Shown here: positions 15,505 to 24,271 of the stretch, piece after piece
Position numbering within the stretch: the stretch's first letter is position 1
How the letters are laid out: every line of letters starts with the position of its first letter
NCBI GenBank assembly: GCA_965206025.1
Contig: CBDBIU010000004.1
Location: 1,674,001 to 1,738,000, forward strand
Direction: 5' to 3'
From: G963668345 sp965206025
Lineage (GTDB): Bacteria > Acidobacteriota > Terriglobia > Bryobacterales > UBA6623
Length of the DNA stretch: 64,000 nt
Notes under the pieces: model-generated
What the model saw: only the letters and a program-made list of their open reading frames with translations
Told to the model about the DNA's origin: nothing
Database searches by the model: none
Translations under genes and position numbers: made by a program

Positions 15505-15960
15505 GGCTCTTCCGGGTTTTTAGTGGGTGGCCAACGGGTAGCCGGCTCCTCCATCCTGCCGACCCGACGTCGCCCGCAGTCACATCGGAGCCCAAAAGGC
15601 GGCCAAGAAATCCCCAAATACCCTACACGCCAGTCCGGTCGTGGGCAACTCGTAAAGGGAATAAGACACTGATAAACAGGGAGTTATCTCTTTGAGTGTG
15701 GCCACTGGATGACAGTTGTGGATCCGCATTTCACAGCCTTCGGGAGACTGTACGACTACCTGCCAGCAGCCTTGCTCTACTCGTAACCCTTTGTTTATCA
15801 GTAATTCTTTTTGGCCAACGCAGTCGCCGCCCGGCCTTGGGGGCCGTAGAGTTGTCACGAAGCCCTTGAATGGCACCGAAGCAGGCTCCGGGAGGTCGGC
15901 CTCACAGTGGCGAGGGATCCGTCACTCACCGCCGCCAGCCACTAAAATCCCAGAAGAGCC
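15505..15960 (-). mobile_element. 456-bp MITE with ISL3-type ends, copy 2
   Basis: Nearly identical inverted copy of 3333-3788. Flanked by a perfect 8-bp direct repeat GAAAAAGA (15497-15504 and 15961-15968). It inserted 2 nt away from the left attachment repeat of the tRNA-Glu island, so its insertion is independent of the island. The two copies bracket 11.7 kb in inverted orientation. Confidence 0.9.
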
Positions 15961-15970
15961 GAAAAAGAAG

Positions 15971-15997
15971 TGGCGTCCCCAGCGGGATTTGAACCCG
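15971..15997 (-). other. left attachment repeat: 3' end of tRNA-Glu
   Basis: 27 bp identical to the CCA end and T arm of the tRNA-Glu at 18563-18589 (TGGCGTCCCCAGCGGGATTT...). The rest of the tRNA is absent, as expected for attL of an element integrated into the tRNA 3' end. Confidence 0.85.
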
Positions 15998-16148
15998 TCA
16001 GGCTATGCCACACCCGGAGCGGTCTAGTCCTAAGTGGTTGATTCTACGGTAACGAGAAACACCGTCATCCTATCTAGACCAATCGTCTTTCCGCACAGTG
16101 GCAGCACGATGGCAGCACGAATCATAATAACCGCGAGGTGATGCAAGC

Positions 16149-16514
16149 ATGCAGCCCGAAGACGCGAAGGATTTCATCCGACAAGGAATCTCAGTCACAC
16201 GACAGGAAATCGTAATAGCAAAGCATTTCGTGGTTAAGTACGCGTTCAGTGGAGTCAACGAGACAGGGGACGTGGTGGACAGTTTTCTCCGGCAAGTTGG
16301 CGCCCTGGTCGAACGATCACCAAAGACACTACAGCAAGAAACGGGCGACTGGGAGGTCGGACACCGTTCGGGATTCACGCAACGTCGTACACTCCGGAAG
16401 CAAGCCTTCAACCCCGAATACCTACGAGAAAGTCGCTGTTCTTCTACTTGGTACCGTGCCACGGATGCGGGAGCTTTACCGAGTTCTCGACGAGGCGCAG
16501 CGCCACAAAAGTGA
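16149..16514 (+). CDS. hypothetical island protein, possibly frameshifted
   Basis: 121 codons, MQPEDAKDFIRQGISVTRQ... with KHFVVKYAFSGVNETGDVVDSFLRQVGA. After about residue 75 the composition turns implausible (CSSTWYRATDAGALP), while the next frame over the same DNA reads YEKVAVLLLGTVPRMRELYRVLDEAQRHK, which looks like real protein. A frameshift near 16420 would join them into one protein of about 125 residues. Product unknown. Confidence 0.35.
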   Translation: MQPEDAKDFIRQGISVTRQEIVIAKHFVVKYAFSGVNETGDVVDSFLRQVGALVERSPKTLQQETGDWEVGHRSGFTQRRTLRKQAFNPEYLRESRCSSTWYRATDAGALPSSRRGAAPQK

Positions 16515-16825
16515 CGGGGAGAGCAAATAACTCCAGACAGACCAGCCAGCAGCTTTTCGCGCCCCCTCTCGCCGCCGCGCTGCTCAGCCGCGCCATTGCC
16601 GACGCGCTCAAAGGCAAAGACGCGGATACGGCCTTGGCGTGGGTGAACGGCTATCCCTCACTTCTGTCCTTCGCGTGGTGCTGCTCAGTCCTGGAAATCG
16701 AGCCGGAGCGCGCTAGGGACTGCTTTCTTGCCCTGATCCAAAGGCCCCAGCAGTTCCGCCACCTGCTCCCGGTTCTTGGGGGTGTGAAACGCTGGACCTA
16801 TGTGCGCTTTTTCTTGACGGGATAG
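16448..16825 (+). CDS. phage-like hypothetical protein, probable fragment
   Basis: The convincing part is the last 85 residues: PPLAAALLSRAIADALKGKDADTALAWVNG and LSFAWCCSVLEIEPERARDCFLAL. The pattern (A-L-L...A-I-D-A-L, then W, then SF.W.C..L...P...R..) occurs in small phage and plasmid proteins of unknown role. The N-terminal 35 residues overlap another frame and are doubtful. It converges on the Panacea partner gene. Confidence 0.4.
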   Translation: MVPCHGCGSFTEFSTRRSATKVTGRANNSRQTSQQLFAPPLAAALLSRAIADALKGKDADTALAWVNGYPSLLSFAWCCSVLEIEPERARDCFLALIQRPQQFRHLLPVLGGVKRWTYVRFFLTG

Positions 16826-17241
16826 ATCGCGTGATCTGGGTCCCACTACAGTAGGAGTAGAACGCTCCCGTTCAAGATCCCGTATATCCGCTCTTTTCCG
16901 GAGAGCCTAAGCGAGACGAGTCCGTCGATGTCGTCCAATCTAAGCTCGACAAGCCGCTGCCGAGCGTTCGATGTTAGCTGGTCTACTCCGACGGTGTGAT
17001 TCTGGATCCGGGCGTGAATCAGGATTTCGTTCCAGGTCATGGATTCAAAGTTAGCAAGTTTCTCTCGAATAAAGAGAAGCTTTGAGCCCTCAAGCTCGTG
17101 CCAGCCACCAAAGGGCTCTGCGATCTCCAAGCGATGCAGGCGCCACGACGGATGTTGCGAGCCAGGATCCTCAACCGGCACCATCTTGGGTTTCTTCGAC
17201 GGTTCGGGGCGGATCTCTGTTTTTGGGCGCTTCCGTGCCAA
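16798..17241 (-). pseudogene. Panacea-associated partner (probable toxin), internal TAG
   Basis: Starts at ATG 17241, 8 nt after the antitoxin stop. SWRLHRLEIAEPFGGWHELEG, FESMTWNEILIHA, RQRLVELRLDDIDGLVSLRLSGKERIYGIL and GSVLLLL then meet TAG (16846-16844), but the same frame continues WDPDHAIYPVKKKRT to a proper stop at 16798. Proteins of this type usually have a hydrophobic strand followed by W-x-D-P-x-H-x-x-x-P, so the TAG probably replaced a Trp (TGG) codon. The full form would be 147 residues; the visible product is 131. Loss of the last strand would likely inactivate it. Toxin identity is inferred from pairing with the Panacea gene. Confidence 0.65.
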
Positions 17242-17249
17242 GGCTGGCC

Positions 17250-17879
17250 TCAGAGGCCACCGTAATACTCGACCATCGCGGCAGGAATGATCTCGCGAGA
17301 CCCTCGCTGGCCAGGAGACAGCCCCGTCCTTGCATCACGCCATGGACTCTCCTGGTGGGTCAAATCACTGAGCCATTGGGACGACCTGTTTCCGTAAAAG
17401 TCGAGAACGGCGTTGATTGTCTCTCTCTGTTCGCTCGTCAGAATTGACGGGTTGTCTCGGAGGCACGATGTGACCTCAAACGCGCCCCTGTGCCAGTCGT
17501 AGAGCCGCAGTACAACCGGCCCGTTGGCCCAAGCACGGATCTCCTCACCGAAAAGCGGTTTCTCATCCCAAACGAGCGACCACGCCTGAGCGTAGTAAAC
17601 AAGCTTTTGCAGCTTCATCGCTGTCATCCGCCCCTGCCGATCAAGAATGTAGGCCGCGACGTCAAGAACAGAAACTAGTGCATTTTCGGGGACTGTTCCG
17701 ATGCGCAGTTTCGCAGCTTCTAGATTGGAGAATTCCGAGATCTGGCCGGAACTGGAATCTACGGCTAGCTCTATCGATTCCGTCGTCGGGGGAACCGCCT
17801 TAACCGCTGGCCCTGCGCTTTTGGATCGCCCTCTTCCGTGCTGTCTTGGGTTCCTGCTTCGTGGTCTCGACAGATTCAT
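17250..17879 (-). CDS. Panacea-domain (SocA/GepA-like, DUF4065) antitoxin
   Basis: 209 residues. The Panacea signature is clear: SVLDVAAYILDRQGRMTAMKLQKLVYYAQAWSLVW, EIRAWANGPVVLRLYDWHRG, then NAVLDFYGNRSSQWLSDLTHQESPWRDAR. The domain neutralises diverse toxins by direct binding. The first 80 residues are a low-complexity basic leader that overlaps the upstream gene by 80 nt; no later ATG, GTG or TTG exists in frame, so ATG 17879 is kept. Gene order antitoxin then partner, with an 8-nt gap, fits a toxin-antitoxin operon. Confidence 0.82.
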   Translation of the reverse strand: MNLSRPRSRNPRQHGRGRSKSAGPAVKAVPPTTESIELAVDSSSGQISEFSNLEAAKLRIGTVPENALVSVLDVAAYILDRQGRMTAMKLQKLVYYAQAWSLVWDEKPLFGEEIRAWANGPVVLRLYDWHRGAFEVTSCLRDNPSILTSEQRETINAVLDFYGNRSSQWLSDLTHQESPWRDARTGLSPGQRGSREIIPAAMVEYYGGL

Positions 17880-18174
17880 TCGTAGATCCCTCAGCTTTTT
17901 CCAGCACTTCGGCTATTTGGTCTCGGAGCTTCTTGATGCTTTGGAGGCTCATCGCGAGCCGTTGGGTCACGAGGAACCGTACACTTTTTGCTTCCCTATT
18001 TAGCATATCGTCAATGGGTACGGTTCCGACATCCAGATACCAATCGCCCTCTCCACGTGATACCTGAAAATGGTTGACGTGCAGTGGGGAACTATCTGGG
18101 GAACCGACCTCATAATCGACGAATTGCTTCTCGACCGAAATTTGCCGCCGGGCCGTGGATATCCTCGCCATCAT
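17800..18174 (-). CDS. DUF3467-like small protein
   Basis: 124 residues: VDYEVGSPDSSPLHVNHFQVSRG, WYLDVGTVPIDD, VRFLVTQRLAMSLQSIKKLRDQIAEVLEKAEG and a Lys/Arg-rich tail. The layout (short beta hairpin with a central Asn, then one helix containing a conserved Gln/Arg) resembles DUF3467. Function unknown. It overlaps the antitoxin start by 80 nt and is probably the first gene of that operon. Confidence 0.5.
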   Translation of the reverse strand: MMARISTARRQISVEKQFVDYEVGSPDSSPLHVNHFQVSRGEGDWYLDVGTVPIDDMLNREAKSVRFLVTQRLAMSLQSIKKLRDQIAEVLEKAEGSTNESVETTKQEPKTARKRAIQKRRASG

Positions 18175-18243
18175 TTCTCCTCCAAGCTCAAGACATTATA
18201 CACCTCCGCTTTTCGCCAACCCACGCCCTTGAACACAGCCTGA

Positions 18244-18528
18244 GCGAGGTGTGGGACGCTTGAGGCGGCTCCCAAATGCGGCTTCAAGGGTATTAGCCTG
18301 CATTCACTTCGGCACACCCACGGGAGCCAGCTACTATCTGCCGGTGTGCGTTTGGCGACCGTGAGCAAGCGCCTGGGGCATTCGAGCGTCAACGTAACCG
18401 CCGAAATCTACGCCCACTCCTTCGCCGCTGATGAGATCGCCGCCGCCGAATTGTGGGAGCAAAAAATCGGCACAAACATTCGCCAGCAAACCCCGTGGCA
18501 GCACGTGGCAGCACGACAGGCGAACTAG
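18244..18528 (+). pseudogene. tyrosine recombinase (integrase), C-terminal remnant
   Basis: 95 codons with no start codon, preceded by a stop. It carries box II of the tyrosine recombinases: LHSLRHTHGSQLLSAGV (H-x-x-R, then His), VSKRLGHSSVNVT (conserved His) and AEIYAH (the nucleophilic Tyr). The N-terminal half, with the first catalytic Arg, is gone. Its 3' end is 35 nt from the tRNA-Glu, the classic place for an island integrase. Confidence 0.85.
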
Positions 18529-18562
18529 CTGCACTAACTCGTTGAAAGTACAGGAAGGTGGT

Positions 18563-18640
18563 TGGCGTCCCCAGCGGGATTTGAACCCGCGTTGCCGCCG
18601 TGAAAGGGCGGTGTCCTAGGCCAGGCTAGACGATGGGGAC
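18563..18640 (-). tRNA. tRNA-Glu (UUC)
   Basis: Minus-strand cloverleaf: acceptor GTCCCCA pairing with TGGGGAC, anticodon arm CCGCC-CTTTCAC-GGCGG with anticodon TTC, T loop GTTCAAATC, discriminator G and an encoded CCA (18563-18565). Its 3' end is the island attachment site. Confidence 0.93.
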
Positions 18641-18931
18641 GTTCGATAGGGAGGAAGCGGTTCTTTGTTCAAACGGCCTTCTCCAAGTGTATCGGGCGCC
18701 TCGCGGAAGCGTCAAATCGCCGGCTGGCGGTTCGATACGTTCAGCCACGCCGGGGAGATCAGGTTCGAAACTGTCGCCCGCGATAGCTTGTCGAGGTCGG
18801 CCTCGAACCCGCCCTGGGGCAGGCGTCAAATCGGCCACGGAAACTGATCCACTACCGGAAGGGAGTATGAAGCCGAATCGTCTCAGCTGGGCCGGCGCGG
18901 TGAATCATCCTCGATTCCCGAACCCAAATTC

Positions 18932-20554
18932 CTACCAGCCGGCCGCCAGGCCGTCTTTGCGCGGATCGCTTCCGCCGAGTAATACCCCCCGTTGCCAGTC
19001 GATCTCGATCCCTTGGTAGCCCCCAAAGCTCAGGTCCGTCGACGCCATCGCGTGGCCCATATCCTTGAGCTGGGCGGCGACGGAACCGGGGATGGGGGAC
19101 TCCAAAGCCACACCCGCCGCGCGATCGTGACGGACACGCGGCGCGGACCCAGCCTGCTGGACATCCATTCCAAACTCGATCCTGTTGAGCAGCACTTGGA
19201 CATGGCCCTGAGGCTGCATATGTCCGCCCATCACGCCGAACGAGAACCACGGCTTGCCGTCTTTGTAAGCCATTGCCGGAATGATGGTGTGGTAGGGGCG
19301 CTTGTGGCCCTCGATGCGGTTGGGGTGATCGGGATCGACAGAGAACAACGCCCCGCGATTTTGTAAGAGAATCCCGGTCTTTGGAACGACGACGCCCGAA
19401 CCGAATCCCATGAACAAACTGTTGATAAAGGAAACAGCGTTGCGGTCGCCGTCGACAACCGAAAGATAAACCGTATCGCCCGCAGGCGGAAGCCACTTCA
19501 CCGGATCGTTGATTCCACTGGCGGGATCCTCCGCCGCGCTTTTGGGATCGATGCGCCGGCGCTGCGTCTCGGCGTAATCTTGGGAGGTAATCGTCGCCAC
19601 CGGCAATTCCGCCCGCGCCGGATCAGCCAGCCAAGCCGCCAGATCGGCGAAGGCCAGCTTTTTGGCCTCGATCAGGAGATGGAGATACTCGGCCGAGTTG
19701 TGGCCTAACTCCGCCAGATCGAAGGCCTCGAGAATATTCAGCATCTCAAGCGCTGCCATTCCCTGCCCGTTCGGCGGCAGCTCGTAGACCCGATAGCCCT
19801 TGTAGGTCGTGCTGATCGGCTCGACCCACTCGGAGCGCTGGTAGGCCATGTCCTCGATCGTCATGGGCCACCCAAGACCGTTGAGACAGGCCACGATCTT
19901 CCGCGCGATCTCCCCGTGATAGAAAACGTCGCTGCCGCCTTCCGCGATTTGCCGGAGGGTCTCCCCCAACGCCTGATTGACGAAAATCTCACCGCGCGCC
20001 GGCGGCCTGCCGTCACGATAGTAAGCGTCGGCGAACTCCGGGTCCTCCCGATAGCTCGCCCCACAATCAGCCCAATCCCCGGCAATGACTTCCGTTACGG
20101 CGAATCCGTTTTCGGCGTATTCGATGGCCGGCGCCAAGACGTCCTTTAGGGTCATCGAGCCGTAGCGCCCGAGCAAAGTCGCCCAGCCCTCGACAGCCCC
20201 CGGAACGGTCACGGCGAAAGGTCCCCGGGTGGGAATCGCTTCTAGGCCTCGCTCCGCGAAGAACTCACAATCCACGGCCCGCGGGGCGAAGCCGCTTCCA
20301 TTGAGACCGGCCAGCTCGCCTGTTTTCGCGACGTGGACCAAGGCGAACATGTCGCCGCCCGGTCCGGTGCTCATAGGCTCGACGACGGCCAAGACGGCGG
20401 CCGTCGCTACCGCGGCGTCGATTGCGTTTCCGCCCCGCCGCAATATGCGCACCCCGGCCTGTGCGGCCAAGGGCTGGCTGGTTGCGACCATACCGTTGCG
20501 GGCCGTCGCAACACCTTGCGCCCGGCGACCGCGATCAGGTTCTTGTTCAGCCAT
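18932..20554 (-). CDS. ggt: gamma-glutamyltransferase family protein
   Basis: 540 residues from ATG 20554; this start gives the usual short leader before RNGMVATSQPLAAQAG and RILRRGGNAIDAAVATA. PMSTGPGGDMFALVH, GPFAVTVPGAVEGW, ELPPNGQGMAALEMLNIL, then the autoprocessing site DTVYLSVVDGDRNAVS (nucleophilic Thr near residue 360), INSLFMGFGSGVV, and HTIIPAMAYKDGKPWFSFGVMGG are all present. The proenzyme would self-cleave before the Thr. No signal peptide is seen, so a cytoplasmic or GGT-like amidohydrolase role is possible. The frame runs open upstream to 21082, but that part lies in the neighbouring IS and is not coding. Confidence 0.9.
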   Translation of the reverse strand: MAEQEPDRGRRAQGVATARNGMVATSQPLAAQAGVRILRRGGNAIDAAVATAAVLAVVEPMSTGPGGDMFALVHVAKTGELAGLNGSGFAPRAVDCEFFAERGLEAIPTRGPFAVTVPGAVEGWATLLGRYGSMTLKDVLAPAIEYAENGFAVTEVIAGDWADCGASYREDPEFADAYYRDGRPPARGEIFVNQALGETLRQIAEGGSDVFYHGEIARKIVACLNGLGWPMTIEDMAYQRSEWVEPISTTYKGYRVYELPPNGQGMAALEMLNILEAFDLAELGHNSAEYLHLLIEAKKLAFADLAAWLADPARAELPVATITSQDYAETQRRRIDPKSAAEDPASGINDPVKWLPPAGDTVYLSVVDGDRNAVSFINSLFMGFGSGVVVPKTGILLQNRGALFSVDPDHPNRIEGHKRPYHTIIPAMAYKDGKPWFSFGVMGGHMQPQGHVQVLLNRIEFGMDVQQAGSAPRVRHDRAAGVALESPIPGSVAAQLKDMGHAMASTDLSFGGYQGIEIDWQRGVLLGGSDPRKDGLAAGW

Positions 20555-20752
20555 CAGCAACGCGTCCCCGGTGTAGAGTCCGCGTAGACCCTGAATGAAC
20601 AGCTCAGCGGCTCCGAGGTCGGCACTACATTGTATCCGGCAGCGGCACGCTCCGCGGTAGTGGGTTGAAACGAGCGACTCGTCCCCTAGGGCCAGCGTCG
20701 GGAGAGAGCGCACGCCATGGCCCAAATCACCCCCCCCCGGGGGGCCATAGCA

Positions 20753-22279
20753 TTTTCTCATCGAAGGATGAGCCTGAAGACGGGGGTTGGGGCTTTTTGA
20801 GTCGCTGGGGCTCCTTTCGGGCTTTTTGATTTTGAGTTTTGGGAAGGGGAGAATCGTCGTCGGGGTTGTGGGATTGTGGGAATCGCGGAGCGATTTCCAA
20901 GGGCGGTGGGAAACGAAGGGAAACCTGGTTTTGGTTTTCCTCGTTTTCCATCGCCCGTCATTTCCACAGCCCTCTTCCTGCTGTTCAGCACGGCGTGTTC
21001 GCGGAACGGAAACTGGCAAACAGCTTCTGCTTGGCTCGCTGCATCCGGCGGGCCGCCGCCGTGTCGCTTTCGGCCTGGGCAATGCGGCCCAGAGCCTCCA
21101 GCCTCTGCCCTGGCTTGAGATAGCTGGCGGCCTCGGGCAACTTCTCGAAAGATTCCCAAGGCGTCTGGTAGTGGCGGTACACCCGCTTCTGCTTGCCTTT
21201 GGCGTCGGTCTTGATCTCGGGCTGTCCGCAGGGCCGGTGGAAGTTCAAATAGGGATTGAAGTGCTGTTGGTAGAAGCGCTGGATGCGCCCCGCGTGCGGC
21301 GCCGCGATGTACGTATATCCCATGTGTTTGCGGATCACCGCGCCGTTTTTCGATTCCACCAAGCCGTTGTCGTTGGAGTGCCGCGGACGCGACTTGGTCT
21401 GTTCGATCAGCAGCTTGTTCAATAGCTTCTCCACCGTGCGATTGAGGAACTCGCTGCCGTTGTCGGAATGGAAGCCGCGGATACGAAAGGGAAACTGCTC
21501 GATCATGGCTTTCAGCAACGGCTCCAGCCAGGCTTCACTGATCGCGGGCGTGGCGCCGACCACTTGCCACTGGGTGACTTCATCCACGGCATTGATGTGG
21601 TAGACGCCCTTGACGCCATCGCGATCCCCTTGATGCACCGTATCCACTCGCAGAAAGCCGGGTTGGCCTTGCGGGTCGGGCCGGCGCCGCTCGCCGATCG
21701 ACACCGCCGTGGGCCGGGTCTTGGTGAAATGCAGCCGCCGCTGGCGGTAGGCTCTGCGCCGCCGCAGGCGATAGATCTGGGCCACCGAGATCCCCGCCAG
21801 CCGCTCGTATTCGCGCTGCTGGTACTGCTGGTATTCCCGCTCGAGGATCTTGCGCGTGGCCGGGCCGCTGAGGGTTTCGTGGGCCTCGTCCACCGCCGCC
21901 AGCAGTTCGACGTCGGCGGGCGTGTACTTGCGGGCAAAGCGATGCCGCCGGTAGCGGGCGGGTTGGAGTTCTCCGCCCTGCCGGTACTGCTGGATCAGCC
22001 GCGTGATTTGCGCCCGGCTCAGTCCGGTCATCTTGACCAGATACTGCCGCAGCAGCCCTTTGTCGGCGCGGTTTTGGCGGCTGTAGCCGTGCTGGCGAAG
22101 CGTGCGCGCCACCCACGTGTAGATCTCGGCCCGCCCTTTGCCTTTGAATCGAATCTCCTCGCTGGAGTGGAGAAACTGCTGGATCTGTTGCAGGTTCAGC
22201 TTGCTGGTGTTTTGCACTTGGATAGTCAATTCCCAGCATGCCCACTCCCCGATCCTTCAGGCTCATCTTGTGTGAGAAA
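20753..22279 (-). mobile_element. rve-type insertion sequence
   Basis: Left end TTTTCTCATCGAAGGATGAG and, inverted, right end GTTTCTCACACAAGATGAGC share TTTCTCA...A.GATGAGCCTGA. A second right-end-like sequence (CAGACTCATCTTGCATGAGA) lies at 22292-22312. Between the left end and the transposase is about 210 bp without a gene. The element separates ggt from rho. Confidence 0.7.
20985..22229 (-). CDS. integrase-core (rve, DDE) transposase
   Basis: 414 residues. N-terminal helix-turn-helix region (QNRADKGLLRQYLVKMTGLSRAQITRLI), an HTH near RLAGISVAQIYRLRRRRAYRQRR, then the rve core: LRVDTVHQG (first Asp), INAVDEVTQWQVVGA, IRGFHSDNGSEFLNRTVEKLL (second Asp) and RHSNDNGLVESKNGAVIRKHMGY (catalytic Glu). 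This is the family of long single-ORF rve transposases, akin to IS3/IS481 but without frameshifting. Intact. The 22201-22229 start lies inside the right end of the element. Confidence 0.9.
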   Translation of the reverse strand: MTIQVQNTSKLNLQQIQQFLHSSEEIRFKGKGRAEIYTWVARTLRQHGYSRQNRADKGLLRQYLVKMTGLSRAQITRLIQQYRQGGELQPARYRRHRFARKYTPADVELLAAVDEAHETLSGPATRKILEREYQQYQQREYERLAGISVAQIYRLRRRRAYRQRRLHFTKTRPTAVSIGERRRPDPQGQPGFLRVDTVHQGDRDGVKGVYHINAVDEVTQWQVVGATPAISEAWLEPLLKAMIEQFPFRIRGFHSDNGSEFLNRTVEKLLNKLLIEQTKSRPRHSNDNGLVESKNGAVIRKHMGYTYIAAPHAGRIQRFYQQHFNPYLNFHRPCGQPEIKTDAKGKQKRVYRHYQTPWESFEKLPEAASYLKPGQRLEALGRIAQAESDTAAARRMQRAKQKLFASFRSANTPC

Positions 22280-22425
22280 CAAACTCCTCGTTCAGACTCA
22301 TCTTGCATGAGACAAGACTCTTGCTTGCGACCCGCTCTTGCGGTATGCTGACACTAGTATCCTACGTCGGGCTGTACCCCCCTCCCCAATCACAGATCGA
22401 GGCGTTCGCCGCCCGTATAGCATCC

Positions 22426-23733
<1,308 letters not shown>

Positions 23734-23750
23734 TCGGCGATCCACTGCGA

Positions 23751-23773
23751 CCGTGGTGAGAAAAGCGGCTAGC
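23751..23773. repeat. single arm of palindromic repeat A after rho
   Basis: CGTGGTGAGAAAAGCGGCTAG, 18 nt after the rho stop codon. The opposite arm is not recognisable. Confidence 0.5.
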
Positions 23774-24271
23774 TGTAGGAGCCTGCCGCACCTTGCTGCG
23801 GCGATGTAAGCCACTTATTTTAAACAGGTTACTAGACATTGGCTTTGTTTAGTTGCCTTGTTGTTCCCACTCTTCTTCCGCTCCGTTCGTCGCTGCCGGC
23901 ACAGTTCGTTGTTACCTTGCTGCTCCTCCTCGGGGACCAGCCTGCTCTTAGGCCGGGGTCTCGTCATGCCCGGGAGAAGCGATCGGTGATCTTTCGCTGA
24001 GCCAGCCACCCCTCTGTATCGGAAACCAGTCGCAACCCGTTGATTGCAAGTTGGTTGTGCGAAATTTGGTTCGTTTGGTTTTTTCTTTTCGTGGCACGGA
24101 GTCAGGTTCAACAAGACGGCGTTTTGCACTCCATTTTACCATTCGCCTCTCAAATCCCTCTTGGCGATCGGTTACAAGTCATTGAAAATACGTGTCTGTT
24201 CGGTTCGTGAGGCTAGCCCGGGGTGAAGCCGTCAGGCGGAACCCTGGACGGACTTTTTATGGAAGTAAGCC
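23774..24271. other. intergenic region, no gene seen
   Basis: About 500 bp between convergent rho and metH, AT-richer than its surroundings. Open frames here lack codon structure and any recognisable motif; no strong terminator hairpin found. Confidence 0.4.

Larger units (their letters stand above)
15971..18589. mobile_element. small decayed genomic island at tRNA-Glu
   Basis: Bounded by 27-bp direct repeats of the tRNA-Glu 3' end. Contents: small phage-like frames on the plus strand, a minus-strand set (DUF3467-like, Panacea antitoxin, partner gene with an early stop) and a 5'-truncated tyrosine recombinase next to the tRNA. 2.6 kb with a broken integrase, so it cannot excise itself now. 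Confidence 0.8.

Noticed and set aside
20566..21082. N-terminal extension of the gamma-glutamyltransferase frame
   Set aside because: The extension runs into the neighbouring IS and its encoded text is low-complexity and basic; the family start is near 20554.
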